A DNA stretch of 64,000 nt, from the NCBI RefSeq assembly GCF_041206865.1, contig NZ_JBGEDP010000001.1, positions 5,704,001 to 5,768,000 of the forward strand. Direction: 5' to 3'. Positions 1 to 8,868 of this stretch are shown piece after piece. The position numbers were made by a program, and so were the translations under genes. The notes beneath the pieces were generated by a model. It saw nothing but the letters and a program-made list of their open reading frames with translations, did not search any database and was not told the origin of the DNA. This DNA is from Mycobacterium sp. HUMS_12744610. GTDB taxonomy: Bacteria; Actinomycetota; Actinomycetes; Mycobacteriales; Mycobacteriaceae. Within the stretch, counting starts at the first letter, position 1. Each line of letters opens with the position of its first letter.

Positions 1-485
1 CCGCCGTACACGACCAGCAACGCCAAGATGTACCCGCCGACCATTTCGAGCAGGGTCGTCGATTCGAGCATGACGATGTCGGCGGCATGTCCGGTGACCA
101 CACCGACGACGGTGAAGAACAGCACCGTCAACGTGAGCAGTCCGGGCAACAGGTAGTCGGCGAACCGCAGTTTCACCACCGGAAGCAGGTAGCAGATCGC
201 CAGCAGCAGCGCCACCTGGTAGGCGTTGATCACGCCCGGGCCGACGACTTTGCCGACGTGTAAGCCCGCCGGCAGCGCCGCGAAAGCCCAGAACAATGCC
301 ACCCCCACCATCGCCTCCCGTTTAGCCCAGTAGACGACCAGACTGAACATCGCTGCGATCAGCAGCGCTCCGTGGACGCTGTCGCGCACCGAGAACACCC
401 CGACCAGGAAGCAGCCGAACAGGAAAAGCCCTAGCGCCAATCCAGCCACCGCGAGGCGGTAGCGACCCCCCATGTAGAGGATCAC
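1..485 (-). CDS. Wzy / O-antigen-ligase-like membrane protein (N-terminal part, runs off the window)
   Basis: Reading leftward from a GTG at 485 (or ATG at 473), the frame stays open to the window edge and encodes about 160 residues of almost continuous hydrophobic helices: an N-terminal RLAVAGLALGLFLFG segment and several further membrane spans separated by short polar loops. This pattern is typical of polysaccharide polymerase/ligase (Wzy, O-antigen ligase) proteins, and its place directly after a Wzz-like gene supports that reading. The GTG start overlaps the upstream TGA stop as GTGA, so translation is probably coupled. The conserved periplasmic loop that would confirm the family lies outside the window; another polytopic membrane protein is possible. 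Confidence 0.6.
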   Translation of the reverse strand, partial: MILYMGGRYRLAVAGLALGLFLFGCFLVGVFSVRDSVHGALLIAAMFSLVVYWAKREAMVGVALFWAFAALPAGLHVGKVVGPGVINAYQVALLLAICYLLPVVKLRFADYLLPGLLTLTVLFFTVVGVVTGHAADIVMLESTTLLEMVGGYILALLVVYG

Positions 486-1863
486 GCCGGTCTCCTGGCC
501 TTCCCCCGATAGGTCTGGGCCGCGGCCCTGGTATGTGCGGGCATGCGGGTGTTGGTCAGCACGACCCCGACGACCTTCGCGCCGGCCAAACGCAGAGCGC
601 TCAACGCCTCGGTGAGTTCGTCGATCGTGGTCCGCCCCGCCCGCACGACCAACACCGTGGCCTGCGTGGCTCCGGCCAAAAGTCCGGTATCGGCCGTCGC
701 CAGCACCGCTGGGCCGTCGACCACCGTCCGGTCAAAGTGTGACGACAGCTCTGCCAGTACCGTGTCGATGACTTCCGGGAGGTAGGCGCTGCAGGGCAAA
801 GCGTCGCGGCGGATGGATCGCGACGCGAGGATGAACAGCTTCGAAATCGCCGTCGGCTTGGTGGCTTCCGCGGCGATGTCGGGGTTGGCCAGCGCGCTCG
901 CCAACCCTTCCCCCGATGCGACCTTCAGCAGACTGGCGATCACGGGTCGACGAATATCGCCCTCGACCAGCAATACATCTTCGCCGAGTTCGGCGAAGGC
1001 CATCGACAGATTCAACGCCGTCGTCGTGGTTCCTTCACCGCCGAACGGCGCCGCTATCAGCACCCGACGAACGTCGGGCCCCATTGCCCGGAGCAATCTG
1101 GTGCGCAAGCCGCGGACAGCGTCGTCGAAGGTGACGTCGGTGCCGAACCGCGGCGCGGTGCCGCGCTTTCCGGGCAGCTCCGCCAAAGTCGGCAGGCCCG
1201 TGACTTGTTCCACCTTCGCCCGGTCACGCACGCTGCGATCGCTGGCGTCGCGGGTCAGCGCCACCGCGATACCCAAAAGCACTCCGGCGACAAGCCCGAT
1301 CGCCATGTTGCGCATCGGCACCGGCCTGCTCGGCCGATCGGGTATCTCGGCCTGTTTGACTACCGTCGCCCTGGCGACCGGTCCGGATTCATTCGCCCGC
1401 CGCTCACCCGCGTTCATCGGGACAAGATTCGAATCGAGCGTCGCGACCATCCCGGCAAAAGAATCGGCCATCGCCGCCGCGAACAATGCGGCGCGCTTGG
1501 GACCGGTGTCGGTGACGGTGATGGTGAACAGCATCGATTTCGCCGCGTACTTCACCTCGGTTTCGCTCGCCAGGGTGTCGGGGCTGATCTGGAGCTGGAA
1601 TTGGTTGACCGCGCGTTCTGCCACGGCTCGGCCACCGGCGATCTCGGCATACGACGACAATCGGTCCAGGGCGGCCTGCCCGCCGTAGTAAACGTCAGTG
1701 AGGTCGGTCGCCCCGGAAAAGGAGACGAGAATTGTTGCCGAGGACGGTATGCCTTGTTCTGAAAGACCGTGACGACCGCCGCACCGACCAGACACGCCAG
1801 CAACGCGCTGACGACGAGTTTCCAGCGCACGAGGAGGGTCCGGACAAAGGTGCGGAAATCCAT
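482..1863 (-). pseudogene. Wzz / BY-kinase-like polysaccharide chain-length protein, interrupted by a frameshift
   Basis: Start ATG at 1863 (MDFRTFVRTLLVRWK) follows a good GAGGAAGG ribosome-binding site. The product has a TM helix at about residues 12-33, a periplasmic Wzz-type region (GATDLTDVYYGG, LSSYAEIAGG), a second TM (MAIGLVAGVLLGIAV) and a cytoplasmic P-loop domain with VLIAAPFGGEGTTTTALN, a Walker A-prime VEGDIRRP and a Walker B-like VVDGPAV. This is the layout of actinobacterial Wzz fused to a CpsD-type tyrosine autokinase. The reading frame breaks near 1747: the N-terminal frame runs to FQNKAYR and the rest continues in another frame at SSATILVSFSG, as if one base were missing. 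The Walker A lysine is replaced by threonine and there is no C-terminal tyrosine cluster, so kinase activity is doubtful. Confidence 0.72.
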
Positions 1864-2044
1864 CCATTAGCCTTCCTCGATACGGGTCACGCGAATGGCG
1901 TCGGTCCTCTGCACTGAATACCGCGGCGCAAATTCCAGTGGCATTATGCCGCATCGCCGACGGGTGGCATCCCAATCTAGTCCCGCCGCCTGAGCGGGCA
2001 ACGCATTGTGCAATGCATTGCGCCGCCTTGTGCCCGCCGGCCGA

Positions 2045-3877
2045 TCATCCTTGCGGAAGGGGCGTTCCGGCGCTCCCCACGTCCAGCGTCGCAATCGGAT
2101 ACGACCCGGAGTCATCCCGCCCGTCGCACGCCAACTGCATGGGCGGATAGTTCACCACGTGTGAGGCGCCGGGTACGTGCTGTTGCCAGTCGACCGATGC
2201 CCGCAGCGTGTAGCGTCCCGGCGACAAGCCCGACACGTCGATGCGCACCGCCTCGGTGCTGGAAGCCGGGACCACCGCCCCGCGCGACGAGCCGGGTTCG
2301 TCGCGAACGAGTTTGTCGAGCTGGACCTTAGCCGGCAAGGCCCACACCCGTTTCCCGGAGGAATCCACCAGCCTGTAGACCGGTGCCCACCGCTCGAAGG
2401 CGGCCGCGGCACCGTAGTTGGTCCACACCACCGGCACGGTCACCACCTTGCCCGACACCGGGTACGGCTTCGAGACACGTATCGCCTGCGATCCGGGCCG
2501 GGCCTCGACCGCATACCGATAGCCGGAAGAAGCGTTGGCCTGCGCCCAGAGCGCATACAACGCCGGGTCCATCGTCGATGCCGAATCCCGGTCCGGGAAA
2601 TTGAAGCTCGACATCATGCCCACGTGATAGCGGACCACGTCGTCGAGGCCTCTCCGGTAGTACGCGTGGGGGTCGGATCCGTGGGGCAGCTGGCACCACT
2701 CGGTCATCACCAGCGCCGAAGCCAGCCGCTGTTGGATCTCAGCGACGACCGGATCGTGGGTCTGCACGTAGTGAGATTGGGCGGACTCAGCCCATTCCGG
2801 CAGCACCGGGTAGACACCGAGGCAGTCCGAGCGAATCCCGACCGGCGCGGACAGTTTCCTGGTCACCTCGCCGGAGAGCATTTGGCGCACGATCTCCGGA
2901 TTCGGCGGGTTGACCACCAACTGTTTGTGCGGGAAGGCGCTCACATTGGCGGCCACCAGTTGCCGAATGGCGCCGACGGTGATGCTCTGATCGCGGAATT
3001 GGCTGTAATACCCCAGCTCAGCGATGCTGCGGTTGGGGGCCGGACCCGGCGCACCCAGCGCACTGCGCAGATAGGCGACGTGGTTCTCGCTGAAGTCCCC
3101 GTAACCGGAGAACTCGAACACACTGAGCCGCTCGTCCCGGTCATAGCGGCGCCCGAGCGCGGCGAGCAGATGCGAAAAGGCATTCAGGTAATCGGGGTTG
3201 TTCCAGTTGGGCACCACCTGCGTCACCCAGGCCTCGGGACTGTTCTGCGGTCCCGGATAACTGGTGGTGGCACCCGGAATGGCGGCGACCCAATCGGGAA
3301 CGGCGATATTCGTATGGTTCGGATAGAACTCGTCGCAACAGGAGTTGTACGCGAACACGCGAAGGGTCAGCCTCATGTTGCGTTTTTCCAGCTTCGTCAA
3401 CGCGTCGTCGATCATCCTGAAGTCGAACAGACGGTCGTCGGGAGAATCGGCCGGTAATGTTCGCGGGTCGACGGGTTGCAGCTGACGCCATGAGACGCGC
3501 AGGCTGGCGTCGTAGGAGCCGGGCCATGCCGGATACTGCTCGTCGGCCGGATTGCTCTGCGGGAAAAGCGGCTCCAAGAGATCCTCGTATTGGCCACGCA
3601 ACGGATTGGGCATCTCGCGCACGGTAACCGGTAATTGGTGGCTCACCAGCGCGGACGACCTCAACCGGGCGCCGAGCGCCCCGGACAACGGTCCGTAGTT
3701 GATGTGCGCGGCACATCCGCTCAACAACGCACATCCGCACAACAACAACGTCGAGCATGCGGCCACTACCGGCGCGATCTTCTGCAAGGGACGGGATGAC
3801 CTCGCGGTGGCCGCACAGCTCGGTTGGCCCGCGCGGCGAATCACGAGGCCACTCCTCGGGCGACCGGCCGCGCTCAT
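2045..3877 (-). CDS. Glycoside-hydrolase-like lipoprotein (DUF4832-like), copy 1
   Basis: A protein of 610 residues. The N-terminus has a basic stretch and then a hydrophobic segment with lipobox-like cysteines (LLCGCALLSGC), so it is probably exported and lipid-anchored. The body looks like a TIM-barrel glycosidase: strand-like RLTLRVFAYNSC, the FEFSGYGDFSENH region with candidate acidic residues, and an all-beta C-terminal domain (YRLVDSSGKRVW, LSPGRYTLRASVDW). It resembles the DUF4832-type glycosidase-like group, but I cannot name a substrate. It is closely related along its length to the neighbour at 4111-5783, so the pair arose by duplication. Its position beside Wzz- and Wzy-like genes suggests trimming or modification of an exported polysaccharide. 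The ATG at 3877 is the only early ATG in frame. Confidence 0.72.
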   Translation of the reverse strand: MSAAGRPRSGLVIRRAGQPSCAATARSSRPLQKIAPVVAACSTLLLCGCALLSGCAAHINYGPLSGALGARLRSSALVSHQLPVTVREMPNPLRGQYEDLLEPLFPQSNPADEQYPAWPGSYDASLRVSWRQLQPVDPRTLPADSPDDRLFDFRMIDDALTKLEKRNMRLTLRVFAYNSCCDEFYPNHTNIAVPDWVAAIPGATTSYPGPQNSPEAWVTQVVPNWNNPDYLNAFSHLLAALGRRYDRDERLSVFEFSGYGDFSENHVAYLRSALGAPGPAPNRSIAELGYYSQFRDQSITVGAIRQLVAANVSAFPHKQLVVNPPNPEIVRQMLSGEVTRKLSAPVGIRSDCLGVYPVLPEWAESAQSHYVQTHDPVVAEIQQRLASALVMTEWCQLPHGSDPHAYYRRGLDDVVRYHVGMMSSFNFPDRDSASTMDPALYALWAQANASSGYRYAVEARPGSQAIRVSKPYPVSGKVVTVPVVWTNYGAAAAFERWAPVYRLVDSSGKRVWALPAKVQLDKLVRDEPGSSRGAVVPASSTEAVRIDVSGLSPGRYTLRASVDWQQHVPGASHVVNYPPMQLACDGRDDSGSYPIATLDVGSAGTPLPQG

Positions 3878-3998
3878 TGCCCACCTCGTTACCCGTCATG
3901 AGCCGCGCAGCGGGACGCGGCGTCGGACTTCTTATTTAACTCCCGCGGCGCGGCTTGTAAACCCGTTCGAGAGGTATTTTCAGTAGCCTTCAGAAAAT

Positions 3999-4015
3999 TG
4001 TTGGATGGGCCAACA
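3999..4015 (-). terminator. Weak hairpin with T-rich tail between the two lipoprotein genes
   Basis: On the minus strand TGTTGG and CCAACA form a 6-bp stem with a 5-base loop, followed by ATTTTCT. It lies about 95 bases after the stop of the upstream lipoprotein gene and could attenuate read-through into the downstream copy. The stem is short, so this is tentative. The rest of 3878-4110 shows no gene. Confidence 0.25.
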
Positions 4016-4110
4016 GCAAAGGGATTCCGGCTTGATGCCCCGAGCGCGGCGACGGCTCCCGCGCCGGACCACGTGGGCTTACCCCCGCCCGGATGGTGGT
4101 CGGGCTCCGC

Positions 4111-5783
4111 TCATCGCCGGGTGAAGTGCGACGCATCGCTCGGGATATCCAGCGTCGCAAGGGGATAGCTGCCGGAGCCGTCGCGTCCGTCGCGCGCCAA
4201 TTGCATCGGCGGGTAGTTCACCACCCGAGAAGCGTCGGGTTTGTGCTGCTGCCAGTCCACCACCGCGCGCAGCGTGTAGTGCCCCGGTGACAAACCCTCC
4301 AGGGCTACAGTCACGGATTCGGTGAACGACGCCGGCGCCGGTTGCGCACCGGAATCTTTACCCCCGGAAGCGAGCAGATTACGAAGGACAACGGTTGCCG
4401 GAATCGTACGGACCACCGCTCCCGAGAAATCCACCAGCCGGTAACCGGGTACCCATTTCTCGGTAGCCGCGGCGGCGCCGTCGTTGGTCCAGGTGACGTC
4501 GATTCGCGCATTCCCGTCACGCAGCGACTGCGAACCCGGCCGGGCTTCCACCGAGTACCTGTAGCCGGCGAACACGTTGGCTCGCGCCCACAACACATAC
4601 AAATCGGGGGCCATCGGTGCGTCCGAATCCCGGTCCGGAAAGTTGTAACTCGCCGTCATCGACACGTGGTAGCGCACCACGTCGCGCAACGCCTTGTCGT
4701 AGTAGGACCGCGGGTCGGTTCCATCGGGTAACTGGCACCACTCGTGACCACGGGCGCCGTGGCAAGCCGGTTTTTCAACTCGTCGACGAGCGGGTCTTTC
4801 GACTGGACGTAGTACGACCCCTCTGCGTCTGCCCACACGGGCAATGGCGCGTACACGCCGAGGCAATCCGAGCGGATCCCCACCGGCGCGGACAGTTTCT
4901 TGGTGACATCCTCGGCGAGCAGTTGGCGCACGATTTCCGGGTTCGGCGTGTTGACCAACAATTGAGTGTGAGGGAAGGCGCTCACGTTGGCCGCGACCAG
5001 CCGGCGAATGGAGTCGATGGTGATGCTTTGATCGCGAAACTGGCTGTAATAGCCTAGCTTGGCGACGCTGTCTTCGGGCGACGGGCCGGGGGCGCCCAGC
5101 ACGTCTCGCAAGTAAGCGATGTGGTCTTCGCTGAAGTCCCCATAGCCGGAGAACTCGAAAACGCTCAGCCGCTCGTCTCCGTCGTAGCGCCGTCCGAGCG
5201 CGGCGAGCAGCCCGCTGAACGCGTTCAGGTACTCGGGGGCGTTCCAGTTCGGGACCACATTTGCCACCCCGGGTGTCCACCACACTCGTTCCGGCCCGGG
5301 GTAAACGGTCGCGGCAGGGCGCATCCAGTCCGGAATCGCAATGTTGGTGTTGTCCGGATAGGACGCGTCGCAACAGGAGTTGTAGGAATACACCCGAAGC
5401 ATCAGCCGCATGTTGCGGTCGCCCAGACCGGCCAGCGCATCGTCGATCACGCTGAAATCGAACTTGCGATCGTCGGGAGCGTCGGCGGGCAGGGTGCGTG
5501 GATCGGTGGGCTGCAACTGCCGCCACGAGACACGGATGCCCGCGTCATAGGACGCGGGCCACGCCGGATACTGCTTGTCGGCCGGATTTCCCTGCGGGAA
5601 GAGCGGTTCCAACAGGTCCTCGTACTGACCGCGCAGCGGACCGGGAACATCTTGAACGATAGCCGGGATCGCCGGACTGACTATCGCGGACAGTGGCCCG
5701 GGGTTGACATGCCCGCCACCACATCCGGCCAGCACCAGCGCCATGCACATCGCCGGCCGCCATTGCCTCGACAAACGCAACAT
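4111..5783 (-). pseudogene. Glycoside-hydrolase-like lipoprotein (DUF4832-like), copy 2, frameshifted
   Basis: Paralogue of the protein at 2045-3877 without its long N-terminal extension. Start ATG at 5783 gives a clean lipoprotein signal with lipobox LVLAGC. It shares the QYEDLLEPLFPQ, RVYSYNSCCDA, FEFSGYGDFSEDH and VVNYPPMQLA blocks with copy 1. The frame breaks near 4743: upstream codons read LATAPVVT and the sequence resumes in another frame with EWCQLPDGTDPRSYY, exactly where copy 1 reads LVMTEWCQLPHGSDP. Restoring one base (ACGGAG rather than ACGAG) gives an uninterrupted protein of about 557 residues. Either the gene is newly inactivated or the base call is wrong. A function in exopolysaccharide processing is inferred from context only. 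Confidence 0.7.
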
Positions 5784-5934
5784 CGCCGATAAGTATGCAG
5801 GTCGCACGCCGACGGTCACGATCCGTGGTCGGTCAAGATCCGGGGCCAGAGCAAGTTTTCGCTGCAGCCGCGCCAGCGGGGCACACCTGTCGACTATTCT
5901 GACGCTCAGGACACCGCCGCCGGAAAGACGACAG

Positions 5935-6753
5935 ATGCCCGTCGCACACTCAGCCAAACACTGGCTCGCCCCCGCGGCACGATCTGTCGTGCCGCGCCTG
6001 TTCTGGCGACGCAAGTACCACATTCTCCGCCGTCTCGGAGAATCCCGCCCGGACGTCCAGTTGGCGGCCTCCCTGTGCGACCCGGACCGGGTTTCGCTCG
6101 ACATCGGCGCCGACGTCGGCGAGTTCACCATCGCAATGTCCGCGTCATCGCGATCGGTCATTGCGTTCGAGCCCAGACCAGCCCAGGCCCGCGACCTGGC
6201 ATCGATGTTCCACGCGGTCGGAGCGGCGGTGCGGGTGGAAGCGGTGGCGTTGTCGGACACATCCGGTGTGGCCACCATGCGGTTGGTCGAGTCCGAACCG
6301 GGCCGAAGCACCATCGACACCGACAACGTCCTGGGCAACGTGAACGGCAGCCGGGTCACCCACCTCGACGTGCCGGTCACGCGCCTCGACGATCTGCGCC
6401 TGGATGATATCGGCCTGATGAAGATCGACGTGGAGGGCCACGAATTCGCCGTGTTACGGGGGGCCGCGGACACCCTCACCCGTAACCGGCCGGCTGTTCT
6501 CGTGGAAGCCGAGGAACGCCATCACCCCAACGCCCTGGCCGAGATCACCGAGTTCTTGGCCGGACTCGGTTACGCGGGCCACTTCCAGATCGGCGAGGAA
6601 CGGCTCCCGGTCGAGGAGTTCGACGCAGCCGAATATCAGAATCCGGCGAACATCGGCGGCTCGCAGGACGGGTGGTCGGCGCATGGCGTCTACGTCAACA
6701 ACTTCGTCTTCGTGCCCGACGAAATGCGAGACCGGCACCCGGCTACGTGGTGA
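5935..6753 (+). CDS. FkbM-family SAM-dependent methyltransferase
   Basis: 272 residues from ATG 5935. It shows the FkbM pattern: a glycine-rich SAM loop (VSLDIGADVGEFTIAM, about residues 53-68), an acidic strand end (VIAFEPRPAQ), and MKIDVEGHEFAVLRGA followed by RPAVLVEAEERH. FkbM enzymes O-methylate sugar or polyketide hydroxyls, so it may methylate the product of the adjacent polysaccharide genes or a glycolipid. It diverges from the lipoprotein gene at 5783 across a 151-bp gap that must hold both promoters. An A/G-rich GGAAAGACGA upstream is a plausible ribosome-binding site. Confidence 0.8.
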   Translation: MPVAHSAKHWLAPAARSVVPRLFWRRKYHILRRLGESRPDVQLAASLCDPDRVSLDIGADVGEFTIAMSASSRSVIAFEPRPAQARDLASMFHAVGAAVRVEAVALSDTSGVATMRLVESEPGRSTIDTDNVLGNVNGSRVTHLDVPVTRLDDLRLDDIGLMKIDVEGHEFAVLRGAADTLTRNRPAVLVEAEERHHPNALAEITEFLAGLGYAGHFQIGEERLPVEEFDAAEYQNPANIGGSQDGWSAHGVYVNNFVFVPDEMRDRHPATW

Positions 6754-6904
6754 CCCCAGCGCCTCCAGGCCAAGGCGGGGTCGGCATCTGACGCCGAACC
6801 GACTTCCCCGGCGTGTGCCGTGCTCGTCGGCGCAAGGCTCGTGCTCGTCGCACCGGTGCGGCCGAACGCGAGGGCCTCCCATGTCGCCGGGAGCTGGCGC
6901 TAGC

Positions 6905-7981
6905 ATGGCGTACCGACCTTTGCGGCCTCACTACCGACGCGGGAGACACGTCGTGAACAACTGCCGGCGGGGAGCACGGGGTGCTCAGCGGTGGCTCGCC
7001 AAGGATGGCGCGAAAGAGCTGGCCCGCGCCCTGGTGTGGCGCACCGACAAGACCGTCACACCCGACCTCCGTCGACGATTCGTCGCCCTCGGGCCGGCCG
7101 AACTGGACAGGTTCCGCAGTCACCTTCGGGAGAACTGGTCGACAAAGGATTATTGGAATTCAGACATCGGTCGCGAGCAGCTCGAAGCCCACACCGTCGG
7201 GCGCCTGACCTATGACCGACACGAATACGTCCCGTGGCTCAACTCGTTGCATCGCCTCGATGGGGCAAGGGTTTTCGAGATCGGCTGTGGAACCGGCTCG
7301 TCACTCTGCGCCTTGGCCGAGCAGGGCAGCGACGTCGTCGCCATCGACGTCGCACCGGAGTCGGTGGCGGTGGCCGAGGCGAGATTGCGGTTACTCCGGC
7401 TCGGGGCGCAGTCACTTCATGCGATGAACGCCACCGAGATGGACTCCCACTTCGATCACCAAAGCTTCGACTTCGTGATCTTTTTCGCTTCGCTTGAGCA
7501 CATGACACTCGAAGAGCGTCTGCGTAGTTTGCGGGCAGCGTGGAAGCTCCTGGCAGATAACGGCATTCTTTGTATCGTCGAAGCACCGAACCGCCTCTGG
7601 CTTTTCGACGACCACACCGCGGACATGCCGTTCTTTCACTGGCTGCCCGACGAGATGGCACTGGAGTATTTCCGGCAGACACCCCGGTACCAGGCGTCAC
7701 CGTTCGACACGAGTGCGGCGGGCGCCGGGCTCGAACTCACCCGCCGCGGCCGCGGTGTCAGCTTCCACGACATCGAACTGGCACTGGGGCCCATCGGCGA
7801 CCTGGAATTCCTGGCCGACCGGCACAGTTTCCAGATCGAGCACAACGCACTTCGCCGGCTTCGCTATCGCCTCTCCGACACCCGCCGCTACGCCGGTTTG
7901 TTGCGCCGACAGCGCCCCGACCTGCCGATCGGGCTGTTCCTGCCCTACCTCGACGTCGCGATCCGCAAAAGGCCCGCGTAA
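6905..7981 (+). CDS. Class I SAM-dependent methyltransferase
   Basis: Contains the methyltransferase core: ARVFEIGCGTGSSLCALAEQ (motif I), VVAIDVAPESV (acidic residue after beta-2) and FDFVIFFASLEHMTLEERL (motif for beta-4), followed by WKLLADNGILCIVEAPNRLW. About 100 N-terminal residues are basic and less conserved. Two starts are possible: ATG 6905 and GTG 6953; the second has a better-placed GGGAGA. It lies between two other methyltransferases on the same strand, suggesting decoration of a shared carbohydrate or lipid product. The acceptor substrate cannot be told from sequence. Confidence 0.75.
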   Translation: MAYRPLRPHYRRGRHVVNNCRRGARGAQRWLAKDGAKELARALVWRTDKTVTPDLRRRFVALGPAELDRFRSHLRENWSTKDYWNSDIGREQLEAHTVGRLTYDRHEYVPWLNSLHRLDGARVFEIGCGTGSSLCALAEQGSDVVAIDVAPESVAVAEARLRLLRLGAQSLHAMNATEMDSHFDHQSFDFVIFFASLEHMTLEERLRSLRAAWKLLADNGILCIVEAPNRLWLFDDHTADMPFFHWLPDEMALEYFRQTPRYQASPFDTSAAGAGLELTRRGRGVSFHDIELALGPIGDLEFLADRHSFQIEHNALRRLRYRLSDTRRYAGLLRRQRPDLPIGLFLPYLDVAIRKRPA

Positions 7982-8169
7982 AGGACTGGGGCCGGACGGT
8001 TTTGGACGACTCGGAGGGTCGCTTCCGGCTGGCCGGGTACGAGGTTGTGTGCTTGCGTCTGAGGGCGGGAGGGATTACTCTTTTCCGGGCAGTTGCCTCC
8101 CAGAGATGACACGCCCGCGCCGCTCCTCGCTTCTCTCTCGCGGAGCGAGACTTCACAGACCGGGGATGG

Positions 8170-8823
8170 ATGTCAAACTGGTTGCGGGACGCGGTCACGG
8201 ACGTCAATTCGAGGCGGTCATTGTCGGGGCGCGCCCGCACTCGGCGATGGCGGCATCTTCTCGAGTTCTTCCCGGCTTTCGCGGAGATGCGGGTGCTGGA
8301 CTTGGGGGGCACACCCGAATCGTGGCGACTCGCGCCGGTGCGGCCCGCGTCTGTCACCACGGTGAACCTACTGGCGCCGGGCTCGGTGACCGAGGGCGTC
8401 ATCGCGATCCAGGGCGATGCGTGCGACCCGCCGAGGGCGGTTGCCCGCGACCGCTTCGACCTCGTGTATTCCAATTCTGTGCTCGAACATGTCGGCGGGC
8501 ACACTCAGCGCCGACGCTTCGCGGACAACGTCCACGCCCTGGCCGACCGCCATTGGGTGCAGACGCCATACCGGTATTTTCCGATCGAACCGCACTGGCT
8601 CTTTCCGGGCATGCAGTGGCTGCCCTACGAAGCGCGCGTGCAGGTGTCGATCCGCTGGAACCGTGGTCACGTTCGGACCTACACCCGTGAGGACGCGCAG
8701 GAGCAGGTCGATGAGATCGACTTGATCGGAATTTCGCAGATGCGCCGCTACTTTCCCACCTCGGTCATCTGGTACGAACGATTTGCTGGATTGATCAAGT
8801 CCTTGGTTGCGGTCCAGACCTGA
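8170..8823 (+). CDS. SAM-dependent methyltransferase-like protein
   Basis: 217 residues. A shortened methyltransferase fold is visible: MRVLDLGGTPESWRL (motif I), an acidic block VIAIQGDACDPP and FDLVYSNSVLEHVGG, then TPYRYFPIEPHWLFPGMQW. The YSNSVLEH signature is common in methyltransferases of glycan and lipopolysaccharide clusters. A gap of about 190 bases separates it from the preceding methyltransferase gene, with no convincing gene inside. Its substrate is unknown. Confidence 0.72.
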   Translation: MSNWLRDAVTDVNSRRSLSGRARTRRWRHLLEFFPAFAEMRVLDLGGTPESWRLAPVRPASVTTVNLLAPGSVTEGVIAIQGDACDPPRAVARDRFDLVYSNSVLEHVGGHTQRRRFADNVHALADRHWVQTPYRYFPIEPHWLFPGMQWLPYEARVQVSIRWNRGHVRTYTREDAQEQVDEIDLIGISQMRRYFPTSVIWYERFAGLIKSLVAVQT

Positions 8824-8868
8824 CGGCCGACCCCGGGGCGACACCACATAGCGCCACCGCCGTTCAGA

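Noticed and set aside
482..1975. Alternative single open frame for the Wzz-like protein starting at 1975
   Set aside because: Its first 80 residues are basic and unlike the family, whereas the frame from 1863 supplies a normal N-terminal TM helix with a strong ribosome-binding site.
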